From positions 109,324,308 to 109,388,307 of the forward strand of contig CM043966.1 in NCBI GenBank assembly GCA_014529385.2: a DNA stretch of 64,000 nt, written 5' to 3'. Shown piece after piece: positions 31,421 to 44,989 of this stretch; position 1 is the stretch's first letter; the number at the start of each line of letters is the position of its first letter. The DNA is from Adiantum capillus-veneris (taxonomy: Eukaryota; Streptophyta; Polypodiopsida; Polypodiales; Pteridaceae). A program made the position numbers and the translations under genes. Under the pieces are notes generated by a model. That model did not search any database. It saw only the letters and a program-made list of their open reading frames with translations, and was not told the DNA's origin.

Positions 31421-33215
31421 TAAGTGTCCAACAGATCATGGACTATGGGATAAGAAGTTCGATATAGAGGATGTGTTGGATTCTAAGATTGTTCTTTCAA
31501 GAAAAAGTGTTACCTGTCTCAATTAACCAAGTGGGTGAACATAGTGAAGATGACAAAGAAACCACTACCTTGCATGTTACAATCAATAGTGTAACCTCGG
31601 TTGCAATTCTTGATAGTGGTGCAGGAGTGGGGATAGCCACAAAAGCCATTTGGAAAACATGGGGAAAGCTTGCAGTTATCTAAAGGACAAGGATGAGTCT
31701 GCAATTAGTAGATGGAAGTCTAGAACACCCAGTAGGCTTACTAGAGAGCGTAAAAGTAAATTCTTGTGGTATTGAGTACCTGTATACATTTGCAATCGTA
31801 GACTTTGAAAAGAATGCCAATTACGAGGTGATTCTTGGATGTCCATTCATGCGACAATTCAAAATGATCCAAGATTGGGGGAGTTATAACTAGAGTTAAC
31901 TTGAGGAATCATGAGTACCGAGATGTAACTCATTCCCCAGTTGAAGAGTTTGACTCAGGGTCTTCCGAAGATATCAAGAATGTTATCGGTAAAGGTATTG
32001 AACTTTGGATTTGTGGGACATCCTGTAGGTCTGAAAATATGAGATCAAAGGGGATTGTGGTTGAAAGGAATATCAAAGATGAGGCTTATATTCTGATGCC
32101 TTTCTAAGAATACCTGATTGATCCTCAATAATGGATCCATGTCATTAGAAAGAGAATGGGGTCTAGGAGGGCCTCTTTTTTGGCAGTTTAAGGAAGTCAA
32201 ACCTTTTGTATTAAGAAAGTAATCAAAGGACAACTTTTGAATTCAAACCAGCAAAACGGCTAGTTTATTTGAATTCAAAGTTTCCCCCCAAAATGGAATT
32301 CAAAATCGAGCAGGTAAAACCATATAATGTAGCATATATATAGAAAGAGCACGATGTGTAGATTGCAGATCTATGATCTCCACTCAAATCGGAGATCGTA
32401 TGTGGGAGTTATAGAAGGCTGAAAATCAAAATTGTCCACCTCCTTTTTGGGGGAAAAAGTGAATCCTTTGACCACTCTTACACATTTCTTACACACCCAC
32501 CATTCTTGCACACATGGCGTATACCTATTTGTCAAAATGTTAATCACCTCCATAAGCTCATGGCAAATAAAGAGGCCCTCCCACACCCCATCCTCTTCCT
32601 AATGTCTTGCCACATTGACAACTTGTGCACTTCCTAAACAAACAAAATTCTCTGATACGGATGGCTATGGCATCGTTCCTATCCAAATGGTCAAAACAAT
32701 ACTCATAAATGAACCCTTGCAAGAGGATTTCTATGAAGCTAATGAAGAGAGAGATAAAAAGTCCAAGGCACCTAAATTAAGAACTAAAATGTTGCCCATT
32801 GCTACAATAAACTATGAAGAAGAGGATGAGGTCATTGAGCCATTCTGAATCTCTTTAGAACTCCTCATTGAGAAAAATCAGCTTAAAGAACATGCATTTA
32901 AAGATTCTGGAGTAGACTTGAATGTATTGTCATGGGAAGTCTGGGATGCTTTAGGCGAACCTGAACTTCTTTCTACCAAACTCAACTTTCTAAGTTTGTC
33001 ACAGACAGAGACCGCATGTTTGGGATGCATCTATTTGAAAACAAGAATCTAGGATGAACCGATGTATGCTGTTTTTTATGTGGCTAACAAGAGCGAAAGC
33101 TTGGAAGGAGTGATTGTTGGCAGGCATTGGATGAATGTGACCAAGTGTCAACTAGATTGGGATGAATGTCGATACACCATCAAGGTAAATTCTCATACCC
33201 TTACAGGACCAAGTT
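31421..33215 (+). pseudogene. Gypsy-like aspartic protease region (continuation)
   Basis: It continues the remnant interrupted by copia B. ILDSGAGVGIATKAIWKTWG has the retropepsin Asp-Ser-Gly, and YEVILGCPFMRQFKMIQDWG is the second protease motif (usual form ILGRPFMRQ). Further open pieces lie at 31901-32107 and 32615-32848 and, in another frame, near 32890-33200 (LNVLSWEVWDALGE, GVIVGRHWMNVTKC). Stops and frameshifts are frequent, and a MITE sits at 32143-32604. No reverse transcriptase or integrase follows, so the parent may have been a gag-protease-only, non-autonomous element. Confidence 0.7.
32143..32604. mobile_element. MITE-2 copy 1
   Basis: The ends form a terminal inverted repeat of about 40 bp: CATTAGAAAGAGAATGGGG, TCTAGGAGGGCCTCTTT, and on the right GGCCCTCCCACACCCC with CCTAATG. 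The whole 462 bp aligns to 61088-61550 in inverse orientation. Non-coding. I could not identify a clear target duplication at either copy. Confidence 0.82.
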
Positions 33216-34845
<1,630 letters not shown>

Positions 34846-34929
34846 GCAGGCTTACCCTAATCGCCATTTGGTTCATAGACAAAAATCATCCATCACTATG
34901 CTTTCTTTCATAAAAGAAAAACGCCACTC

Positions 34930-35330
34930 TTCAAGCTGAAAAAAATCGCAATGATTGAGTGGAAAATAATCACAATGATCAAGAGGAAAAAAATCGCACC
35001 TTGCTAAAATAAAATCACCATCTTGCTAGAAGAAAATCGCCACTCATTCAAATCATCACCATGTTTTTAGCCCTGCTTTTGTGGAAAAAGCTCAAAGATG
35101 CCACAAGGCTCAAAATTACCAGCTTGTGAAGAATCACCATATGAAAATCGTCAAGCTTTGAGAAAGCTGAAAATCACCATGCTTTGAAGAAAGCTAAAAA
35201 TCGTCACTTTTCTTCATAATCGCCATTTCATTTTTTTAAAGGCATGCTTTTAGCAAATATAATCGCCATTTCATTTTTTTAAAGCCATGCTTTTAGTAAA
35301 CATAATCGCCATTTCTCTCTCCCATTCGCT
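34930..35330 (+). repeat. Degenerate AATCGCCAT repeat region
   Basis: Short units built on AAAATCGCCAT / AAAATCACCAT, often preceded by AAGCT or TGCTT, recur more than a dozen times. The last part has two clean copies of a 58-bp unit (TAATCGCCATTTCATTTTTT...GCTTTTAG). Confidence 0.7.
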
Positions 35331-35416
35331 AGCGTGCATGCACACATTCTCTCTGTGAAGGTTCTACAATAAAAGGTTTTTTTTGTTGAAAGCAGCCTGG
35401 TCGGTATAGTAAGCCC

Positions 35417-35659
35417 ATGTCGAATCCACATCCTTCACTTGGCAGTAGGCTCCTAGAGCAGCTCAAGGTAGCATCGCTTAGAGATGAGCTGAGGAAGAGA
35501 GGCCTGAGTTTGAAAGGGATCAAGAAGGATCTTTTTGAGAGATTGGATAAAGCGGTCCGAAAAGTGCAAGGAGGCACTCTTCCAAGTGCACCAGAGGCTG
35601 TAGAAGGAGAAGTGCATGGACTTTACCAATTTGAAGGATTCAACACTCATAGTGAATAA
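35417..35659 (+). CDS. Short ORF with a SAP DNA-binding motif
   Basis: ATG at 35417 gives MSNPHPSLGSRLLEQLKV and then ASLRDELRKRGLSLKGIKKD and LFERLDKAVRK. This matches the SAP motif (two short helices, pattern L-x-x-LxxELxxRGL-x-x-G-x-K-x-x-LxxRL), found in plant nuclear proteins such as acinus-like and SAP-domain proteins that bind AT-rich DNA. The motif starts near residue 16. The frame then ends quickly at 80 codons. The next 700 bases hold charged fragments in several frames, so this looks like the first exon or a captured fragment of a host gene rather than a whole gene. No promoter is assigned. Confidence 0.55.
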   Translation: MSNPHPSLGSRLLEQLKVASLRDELRKRGLSLKGIKKDLFERLDKAVRKVQGGTLPSAPEAVEGEVHGLYQFEGFNTHSE

Positions 35660-37597
35660 TGTGTCGCCTTATGTGGGGGCATCAGATACTACTCCTATAT
35701 TCATGGAGTCACACAAGGACATAGAGAAACTAAACACTGGATTTGAGGATGGTGCTTATTGAAAATGTGAAGGTGGAACATTAGGATATCAAAGAGGACC
35801 TGGCCAAGAGTGGAAGTTTTTTTGATAGGTCGCAGTCAAAAGGAAGTAAATATGAAAGGTCTAGGCATGAACCACTCAGAGCCTCTATGTATGGAGATGA
35901 AAGAAATAGGGGAGAAGGAAGGTCAAGTAGGGTGTCTAGGATAAGGATGCAATTGAAAGTGGTGAAGCAACAATTGGAAAGGCAACAATAGCCTAACATT
36001 TCACTATCATGAATGGAGGTCTCAGAAGCTGGTTCAAAGAGTGAATCCCATTTGCAAACAATAAGCATGGAGACAAATAAAACCCCATTGCAGTAATCAC
36101 CTCGGAGAAGTTCTCTTGGGACAGCAACATCTTCTAAAGTAGATGTGAAAGCGTGTCAACCTCTATAAGTTTACCCAGAAGATGCTTAGAGAGATATCTA
36201 GGGAGTCCAACTTCAAGCAGAATAAGTAGAGGAAATAGCATCCAAGGTGTCTCCACTACCAACTTCCATAGGTGGGGCTCAGAAACAAGACGAAGAAGGA
36301 GTTGTCATGCTACCAAAAGAAGCGGACTAGAGTTAGCATGAAGTACATGGGCGGTTCAAAGCAGCAGCAAAATCATCAAAAACACTCGAAACAATGCAAA
36401 GATTTCTACAACCTAAGGGCTATTACAAAGGCGTAATATGGGTGCCAAGGAAATGGAATATACAACATATCTCTCCTCATTCTGAGACAATGGCATGACG
36501 GATTAATAAATCTTCTCCACAAATTACCATCAAAGTTACCCATGGAGATTGATGTGGACTCACAAAACCAAACTGACATTGATGTACATATCAAGGCTAC
36601 TACAAAAATGAAAACCATACTATCTTGGTTAATACGAACCCTTCAACAAAGAACAAGAAAGGCAAGAGCAAACGGCTACCTCGACTAAAAACAATCTCTC
36701 AGGCGAACCAAGCATGAGATACTGTTGCCTCTCCTTCAGGAACCAACTCAAAGAAATTTTAGGTAATGCAAGATAATTTCAAGCCGCTGCAACTAAGCCA
36801 TGAAATGAGCAAAGCGTCAGTCCCGTGTTTTCACGTCCTATTAATTTTGTGTACGGCAGCTAATAAAATTAAATAATGTTAATACAATTAGTGGACTAAG
36901 TATGCCATCACACAAGCACAAATTTATGTTCAATTCATGTACATGGGTATGTACCCTCAGCATCCAATGCCACTCATCAATAGGATTGTACGAGAGTAGA
37001 TCTTTGGATTGAAATTGTTACTAATATTCTTGTGTACCTTGAGGCTATCTCACACACATCTTCTCTTTGATTGCACTATTGTGTGCATTTAGGACCCAAT
37101 ATGGGATTTTCATTAGGCACTCTTAATAGCCACCCTATGCACTTCCACACAACGGATCTCAAAATCAAAATTTTCCCAAAGAAGGGGCCACGTCACTACA
37201 GAAACCTGTTTGCAGGTTAACACCTAAAATACGAAGGGGAAGTACACATTTCTCAAGGAAATTAAGTGGTACACAACAAAAAACCAACTTGAAAAAAGAA
37301 AACAAAGGACAACAAAAGACTAATTTCAGCTAGCAAGGTGCACCAAAGTGTTCAAAATGCAACGAAGCTCATTACATGAGTACAAGAGCAAGGAAACCTA
37401 CATCAAGAAGCAAAAAAAAACTCTACTTTCTCAATAGTACATATCAGCTACAAGGCTCCTTGAATGGAAAGTCAACAACAGATTCCAAGAAGCACATCTC
37501 AAAGTAGAACAAAAGAATCTCCAAATCAAGATCTCATCAAGCGTCCATGGTGGACAACTTATCAGTAGGATCAACAATTCCGAGGACAGAATTAAGT
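35660..37597. other. Broken coding-like DNA before a polypurine tract
   Basis: Charged and Ser/Thr-rich fragments appear in several frames between about 35660 and 36760, with many stops and no known domain. 36800-37600 is AT-rich and non-coding. The stretch sits directly upstream of a retroelement polypurine tract and is therefore probably the 3' internal region of that element, including a captured SAP fragment. Confidence 0.4.
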
Positions 37598-38610
37598 GCG
37601 GAAGGGGGAATGTTCCGAGAATTCTGGAACAAGAGCATGAAAAGTCATGAAAGAGAAGGACAAGGAGTCAAGAAGCATGACAAGAGCATATGATTTTTTC
37701 AGAGTACTAACTATTTTTAGTCATTATGGAGTCCGATGAGATATGTAGTGGGCCCGTGGTAAAGTGTGATTCAACCTGATCTTTTTGAGCACAAGAACAC
37801 TGCAGTTAGAGATTGGAGCGCCAAATAAGAGAGCTAGTCATAAATTAGCTATTTTTAGCTAAAAGTGGAGCATATGGAGTTGGATGGACATGTGGGATCA
37901 TTCATTGCGAAGCCTATGTCAACCTCTTCAGTTCAAGTACTCAACTTCATCTAACGGATTACCAAGCTACCAATAGGAATTTTACTTGTCCTGTGGGTAC
38001 GGGAAATGTTTAATATGATAGTATTCATGGGATTTCCATCACTCAAATGAAAGCCAAATACATTGTAATATTATAATGTGATTTTCTCCTATTTTTGCTG
38101 GGTTCATTGGAGTTCCAATTTGTAACTAGTGTGAGCCTGTAAATAAGTGGCTTTTGGTCGGTCAAGTGAGTAAGTGAGTGTGAAGCCCAAAAACCTAGAG
38201 TGCAAAAGTATATAGCTCAAGAATGCAATGTTGTGTGGTTAGTTTTTGTGAGCATTATATAGAGATCTTTGCAAAGAGTACTCTAGATCTCCAAGCCCTC
38301 TCCTTGCTTCTCCTTCTCTACATTATAATCCATGAGCTTAAGCTACTCTAAGCTTAAAGCCCTCATGTAATGGAAATGCTAATTCATTCTCTCTTTGTTT
38401 AAGTCTCTTAGTTAATCTTATGTGTGTTGAAGTAGCTTAAGATTCTTGCTTTATGTGTATGCGTATTGCAAGCATGTGTGCATGAAGTGATGAAGCCCTA
38501 AGCTCCCATCTCCATTGTGAGTGTATGTGCTTTGAATCACTTGTGGGTTTGAGTAATTAGCATAAATTAGCTTAGATTTAGAGTAGAAATTTCTGATTTT
38601 CTTTCCCATT
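37598..38610 (+). repeat. Polypurine tract and LTR of a gypsy-type element
   Basis: GCGGAAGGGGGAA (37598-37610) is followed by TGTTCCGAGAATTCTGG at 37611, the classic arrangement of purine tract and LTR start. Inside the LTR are candidate signals GTAAATAAGTGG near 38138 and TTATATAGAG near 38266. I could not find the partner LTR or the exact end; 38610 is an estimate. Confidence 0.55.
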
Positions 38611-39559
38611 AAGGAACCAAAGAAGGTCCTCAGTGGGGAGGCACCAAAAACTGTTGAGGGTTTCAGGGAAAGAAAAGATTACTTCTATAGCTGCGTACCT
38701 CAACAATTTGGAAACAACAAAAGACCAGGGGCACCACCAGCTCACTAGCTGGAAACAAAAAACTCACACAATGATCACCACACTGCTTCAGATTATCTAC
38801 ACATCAACCCTCATCCAACCACCCATGCACTCACACATCATCACAGAAAGAGAGTCGAGCACATGAAGAAGCTAGCTCTCGCAAAGACACAAGCTCCACC
38901 TTAAAACATTAACTTAGCAAGGGACTTTACTCAACTTCCAGCAGATGGAAGCACTCACCTACCTCCTAATCCAACCCATAGTGGAAAACGTATCGACTAG
39001 TTGGACATACATTTCCATCATGTTGGGCAATAAGGCTCATTTCTCTTCTATCAAGCTCATCGACGACAAGGCCTGTTTTCACAAGTTTTGAAATGGTAAT
39101 CCATTGTGTCTAGTAGTATAATAACCTCTCCACCATACATTCTCTCTCAATGGCCTTCAAGGCAGTGGCCCCTCCTCATCAAAAAGCTCACACAAGGTTT
39201 GGAAACATTATTGCAAATATGATAGACATCCTATTCCCCTCAAAACCTTGATGATCACGATACATGATGTAATGTCTCTTCAATTCTAGAGTTCATTTAA
39301 TTGTTCTATGATAATGCTTCTCTCAAATTTCCTACTTAGACTATATATATACCTTTTAATCTTCACTTTTTAAAGAGAATAAACCATTCTTAAACTAAAG
39401 ATCAAATTTTTTTTTTATGGCATACAGTTAGTAGATAATATATATGTATTGGAATGCCATTCCTCCCTTTTTCTCTCTCTCATGCAATTCATGGACAACA
39501 AAGAACTCTCTTCCTTTCATAGTTGTGCCATAATCAAATCATGCAACCCTTTCTCTTTC
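38611..39559. other. Uncharacterised intergenic DNA
   Basis: No recognisable gene or repeat. One open frame at 38633-38866 lacks any known domain. Confidence 0.45.
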
Positions 39560-39613
39560 TCTCATGTACACCCGTCTCTCTCACTTGATGCTTCGACTGA
39601 GCAAAGTAGCACA

Positions 39614-39704
<91 letters not shown>

Positions 39705-39705
39705 T
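39560..39705 (+). repeat. Repeat family U, left half, with CT/GT tract
   Basis: CTCTCACTTGATGCTTCGAC and GAGCAAAGTAGCACACATTC match 14221-14260. A CT run and then about 58 bp of GT lead to TGTCT, the copia C target duplication. The family continues at 45221. Confidence 0.8.
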
Positions 39706-39921
39706 TGTTGGGATTAAAGCCCAAGTGGCCTCTTATGCGGATATGGCCGGCCGCCCGCCTAACTCACTTACCTCTAACTCTTTGTATATACTAACATATT
39801 CTTTGTGAATACCAAAGGAATTGGGAGATAACCCTTCTAACAGTTCTCTGCGTACTGTGTACTGTGTAAGCTGTGTGTGTGTGAGAGAGAGAGTCGACCC
39901 ACGCTCCGCTCCGCGACTTCA
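39706..39921 (+). repeat. Copia C 5' LTR
   Basis: It is 216 bp, TGTTGGGATTAAAGCC to CCGCGACTTCA. TTTGTATATACTAAC near 39780 is a plausible TATA region. It ends with a GT/GA microsatellite and a GC-rich stretch. Confidence 0.95.
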
Positions 39922-39923
39922 AT

Positions 39924-39935
39924 TGGTATCAGAGC
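39924..39935 (+). promoter_or_regulatory. Copia C primer binding site
   Basis: TGGTATCAGAGC, two bases after the LTR, is the exact complement of the initiator Met-tRNA 3' end used by plant copia elements for reverse transcription. Confidence 0.93.
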
Positions 39936-40963
39936 CTTGGTTCAGTGCGGATTTGCGCAATCGCGCGCGCGCGCACTTTTCCGGCAGATTCTGGATCCGG
40001 AGTTTGAAAATTCACACTCGGCGTTCCGGGAGCGTTTCCAGCAGGCGACCTGGAGTTTTACCCCCCTTTCGAAGCCGTTTATGCCCTCAGAATTTCGTTC
40101 TGAGCACTACAGCAGAAGATAGATTTCAGCCGCAAAGAAATTCGTCTTGTGTAGATTGGCAAGCAGGAGGTGGTCGACATCAATATCGACATCGACATAC
40201 ATCACTTATTCGTCTTCAGAGCATCATCTATAGACCAGGTACACATATATATCATCAGATATATATATTGCAGTCTGCATTGTTACTTCTTGTGCTTGCC
40301 AGGTTCCAGGGGAGGTGTGGCCATACGACGGCTTGACACCACTGGCATGTATTGCAGATTGATGTACTGTGATTGTGGGTCTGCTAGTTGTGAGTCACGC
40401 TAGCAGACAGACCTGCCGCAGCGGTCATAGGACAGTGATTGGTCTATTATAGGATGTATGCTAGTTCTGGGCAGTTTGCTGAGCCATCTGAGAGGGTCGT
40501 GTGTGAGGTTTTTTGAAGCCAAGCACTGGGGGCTGGGTTACCCAGTGTGAGGTGGATTAGGTTGCTGGAGTTCCCCTCTACACGCATCCTCTTCGGCGAC
40601 TTTTATCCCTTAGGATGTATGACTTTGTGTAGACACTGGATTGCATCTTATGCGTCAGGCCGTTGAGGCATTGTTCAGAGTTCAGTCTTGAGACAGATAC
40701 AGGTTCTGTCATCGCCCAGAGAGGAGACAGTGTATGCTTACAGGATTTGTCATTGGTCAGCTATTTATGATTGTTTCTTGAGCTATCTTTTGGTTCCCAG
40801 AGCTCAGTTTACAGGGGGACTCTGTCAAAAATTTTCAAAAATACTGACAGTTCCTGAGGAGAGGTGTTCAGCTTGTTGATTATAGCTTGTTTACTGTGTA
40901 CAGAGGCCAGTTTACAGGGGAAACTCTGCCGGATTTTTCTCAGGAGTAAACAGTTTGGCAGAT

Positions 40964-43101
40964 ATGGCATCTTCTCACAGTGAGACTCTTTACAACATAA
41001 AGAAGCTGGATGGCACAAACTTTCCATTCTGGAAGAAGCAGATTTGGCAGGTTTGGTGCAGAAAAAACAAGTGAAGCCATTGAAGCTCCAAGGGGAGAGA
41101 CCAGAATTTATGGCTCAAGATGAGTGGGAAGAGCTTGACGAGTTAGCTTGTTCCACAATCATGCTGACACTGGCAGAAAATGTTTACTTCAACGTAGCAG
41201 AAGAGACTACAGCGTATGGCGTATGGCAAAAGCTATGTGATATGTACGAGAAACAAAGTGCTGCTTCTCGGATTTACTGGCTCAAGAAATTGGTGGATTT
41301 GAAGATGAAGGAAGGGACAGCCATGTCAAATCATCTGAATGAATTTCACTCAATTTTCAGCCAGTTAACAGCACAGGAGATAGTCTTTCCAGATTCAGTG
41401 AAGGCTATGTTTCTCTTAATCACTTTGCCAGACAGTTGGGATACTTTTCGTACAGCGTTAAGTAATTCTGTCGCGCCAGAAGGTCTTACAAGTGCCAATG
41501 TAGAAGGCAGCTTGCTCACAGAGGAAGTGAACAGGAAGAACATTGACAAAGGCAAAGGCAATAGCGCTTTGGTCGTTCGAGGGAGACAACAGTTTAAAGA
41601 GAAGAAGGGTAAGAAGGCACAAAACCGAAGTAAGTCTCGTGATTCGAAGTCAAAGGATGACATAGAATGCTACCATTGTGGCAAGAAGGGTCACATGAAG
41701 CGAGACTGTACGAAGTGGAAACAAGAAAAAGGCAAAACAAAGAGTTCTGAGCAAGATGAAAAGAAGAGTTCAGTGAAGATTGAAGAGGTGAATGTCACAG
41801 GATCTGGTTCAGACAGTGATTCTGGTATAGCAGCTGGTGACATCTTCCTTACAAGCAATCTTGATTCTGTTTTCTTGACTGCAGAGGATGGACATGCTAT
41901 GAGTGATTGGATTATCGACTCAGGGGCATCTTTACATGTTTCTCCGCACAAAGAGTGGTTTACATCATATGTGGCTACTAAAGACTATGTCAGACTTGGC
42001 AATGAGCAGGTTTGTGACATACTTGGAGTGGGAGATGTGCAGTTGAAGTTTCAGAATGGCTCTTCTTTATGGCTCAAGAATGTCAGACATGTTCCAGCAA
42101 TCCGAAAGAGCTTGATTAGTACAGGGAAGTTGGATGATGCGGGTTATGTGACAGTTTTTGGGAACAGCGCTTGGAAGATCTCCAAAGGTTCGATGACTGT
42201 AGCACATGGCAGCAAGTCAGGAACTCTGTACACTTTACATGTTTCAGAGGTTAAAAACCATGTAATTAATGTGATTGAGCAGCCAAGTGTGTCACTGTGG
42301 CATCGTAGGTTGGGACATATGTCAAAAAGAGGAATGGAAATACTTTCTCATTATGGTTATTTGCCTGGCTTTTCATTTCAAGATTTCGAGTTTTGTGAGC
42401 ATTGTGTTTATGGTAAGCAAACACAGGAACCGCACAGATCAAAGAGGAATCGTAGGGACGAACGGTTAGCTCTTGTACACAGTGACCTATGCGGACCAAT
42501 GCCTAGTTCGTCACTAGGGGGAGCAGCGTACTTTTGTACATTCATAGATGACTATTCTCGCAAAGTATGGGTTTACTTCTTGAAGCACAAGGATGAGGTG
42601 CTCAAGGTCTTTAAGACATTCTTGCAGCTGGTGGAGAATCAGAGTGGTCAGAAGCTGAAGTGCTTGAGAACTGACAATGGTGGAGAGTACGTTTCCAAAG
42701 CTTTTCAAGACTTTTGTGAAGCAAAAGGGATTAAGCGGGAACTTACTGCACCATATAATCCTTCACAGAATGGGGTTGCAGAACGTATGAATAGGACCAT
42801 ACAAGAGAAGGTCAGAAGCATGTTGTCAAATGCTGAGTTGCCTGATGGATTTTGGGCGGAAGCAGTGGCTACAGCAGTCCATTTGATCAACAGGTCTCCT
42901 AGTAGGGTTCTGGATAAGAGTGCAGTGGCCGAGATGCTATGGACAGGCAAGGCACCTTCGTATAAGCATCTCAGAGTCTTTGGTTGTGAAGCTTATAGCC
43001 ATATTCCTAAGGAGTTCAGAAATAAGTTAGAACCAAAGAGCAAAGTGTATATTTCTTGGCTACGGAGAATCGGCGAGATGTTACCGGCTTTGGGATCCTG
43101 A
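40964..43101 (+). CDS. Copia C gag-protease-integrase
   Basis: ATG at 40964 opens MASSHSETLYNIKKLDGTNF, the copia gag start, but one frameshift near 41043 separates it from the main frame. From 41044, 685 codons are open. Gag (UBN2-like) covers roughly residues 1-170. A zinc knuckle CYHCGKKGHMKRDC starts at residue 209. The protease motif WIIDSGASLH has its Asp near residue 292. The HHCC region is WHRRLGHMSKRGMEIL to FCEHCVYGK. The integrase triad is Asp481 (LVHSDLCGP), Asp544 (RTDNGGEY) and Glu580 (VAERMNR), with the expected 35-residue last spacing. All catalytic residues are present. The frame ends at 43101 only because of a frameshift near 43045. Confidence 0.92.
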
Positions 43102-44918
43102 GTCCAGAAAGCTTATTCGTAGCAATGATGTGCATTTCAATGAAGCCAAGTTTCACGCTAAGCCAGAGAAGACAGAGGAGATCAGAAGAGTTGTCTTCAG
43201 GGAAGATGGACCTAGTGCTAGCACATCAAGACAGCATGGTCAGGCTCAGGACAGCCTATAGTGGCTAGAGAGGCAGAATCAGTTGTGGTGAGACGTTCTG
43301 AGCGTGTCTCCAAACCACCTGATCGTTATGTGCCATCTCTAAATTATGTCATGCTCACAGATTGCGGAGAACCATCTTGTTACAAGGAAGCATTACAAGT
43401 GGTTGACTCGAAAAAATGGCAGTTGGCCATGCAGTCAGAGATGACAGCTCTGCATAAAAAACCAGACATGGAAGTTGGTTAAATTACCACAGGGCAAAAA
43501 AGCTCTACCTGTAAATGGGTTTACAGGTATAAGATCACCGCTCATGATAGTCAGCCAAAGTACAAAGCAAGGCTTGTTGCCAAGGGCTTTAAGCAAGAAC
43601 AAGGCATTGACTTTGATGAAGTCTTCTCTCCAGTGGTTAAGATGACTACATTGAGATGCTTTCTTGCATTGGTTGCTATATGGATTTGGTGTTGCACCAA
43701 ATGGATGTCAAGACAGCGTTCTTGCATGGTGATTTAGATGTGGAAATTTACATCAGCAGCCAGAAGGGTTTGTTGAGAAAGGCATGGAACATTGGTATGC
43801 CAGTTGTTAAAGAGTCTTTATGGCTTAAAACAATCACCGAGGGCATGGTACCATAAGTTCCACCAGTTTATGCTTTCTCAAGGCTACAAACGTAGTGAGT
43901 TCGATCACTATCTATATACAAAAGAAGGCTAAGGATGGAAGTTGGCTGATCCTTATTTTGTATGTGGATGACATGTTGATTGCTGGCAAACACTTGGAAG
44001 AAATTTCAGCTTTGAAGTCAAAGATGGCCAATCGTTTGACATGAAAGACATGGGTGAGGCAAGTCATATACTTGGTATGCGCATTGAGAGAGACAGATCA
44101 AAGAAGTTGATTTGGTTATCTCAAACAGAGTATATTGACAAGGTTTTGCAACGTTTCAATATGGAGAAGGGAAAGGCATTGAGTGTTCCATTGCCACCAT
44201 ATGTGAAACTTAGCAAACAAGATTGTCCTGTGTCTGAGGAAGAAAAGGCTGAAATGGATAAGATTCCATATGCGTCTGCAGTGGGTAGTTTGATGTATGC
44301 AATGATTGCTACACGTCCGGATATTGCATTTGCAGTGGAGTGGTTAGCAGATATATGTCAAATCCCGGCAAGAAACATTGGGAGGCAGTGAAAGGTATCA
44401 TGAGATACTTAAAACATACAAAGAGTATGCGCATATGCTATGGTAGTCAGGATTTGAGTGTCAAAGGATACACTGACTCAGATTATGCAGGAGACTTGGA
44501 TAAAAGGAGATCTACATCAGGCTATGTCTTTACATTGGCTGGAGGTGCCATATCATGGCGATCTCGATTGCAAGATTGTGTTACGCAGTCTACTACAGAA
44601 GCTGAGTATGTTGCAGCAAATGAGGCATGCAAAGAAGCTATTTGGCTTGGTAGATTGGTTGCAGACTTGGGAATCAATGCAGATATGCCAGAGTTATATT
44701 GTGATAGTCAAAGTGCTATACAATTGGCAAAGAATCCAGTGTTCCATTCGAAGACTAAGCATATTGATGTGAAGTATCACTTCATTAGGGAAGTACTTGA
44801 AGACAAGCAGATACAACTGCTGAAGATCCACACCAAGGACAATCCTGCTGATCTACTCACAAAGGGACTTCCAGGAGAGGGCTTTGTGCATTGTCGTGAG
44901 TTATTGGGCATTGGATAG
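43102..44918 (+). CDS. Copia C reverse transcriptase/RNase H, frameshifted
   Basis: The polyprotein continues without substitution-type stops but hops frame about ten times between 43045 and 44345. Recognisable pieces are SERVSKPPDRYVPSLNYVML, LVAKGFKQEQGIDFDEVF, HQMDVKTAFLHGDLDVEIY, a LKQSPRAWYHKF-type segment, and the catalytic YVDD at 43961-43972 (VDDMLIAG). An open stretch 44041-44391 follows, then 44340-44918 with RNase H (SDYAGDLDKRRSTSGYVF, STTEAEYVAANEACKEAIW, CDSQSAIQLAKNP, TKHIDVKYHFIREVLED, NPADLLTKGLP), stop at 44916. The last 570 bases are intact. Most shifts are single-base changes, several in short homopolymers. Confidence 0.88.
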
Positions 44919-44989
44919 ATGGCAGCCATGTAAATCTTTGTACATTTATGTTCATAGATTTACAGTTACTTAAAGTGCCACATTGGACT

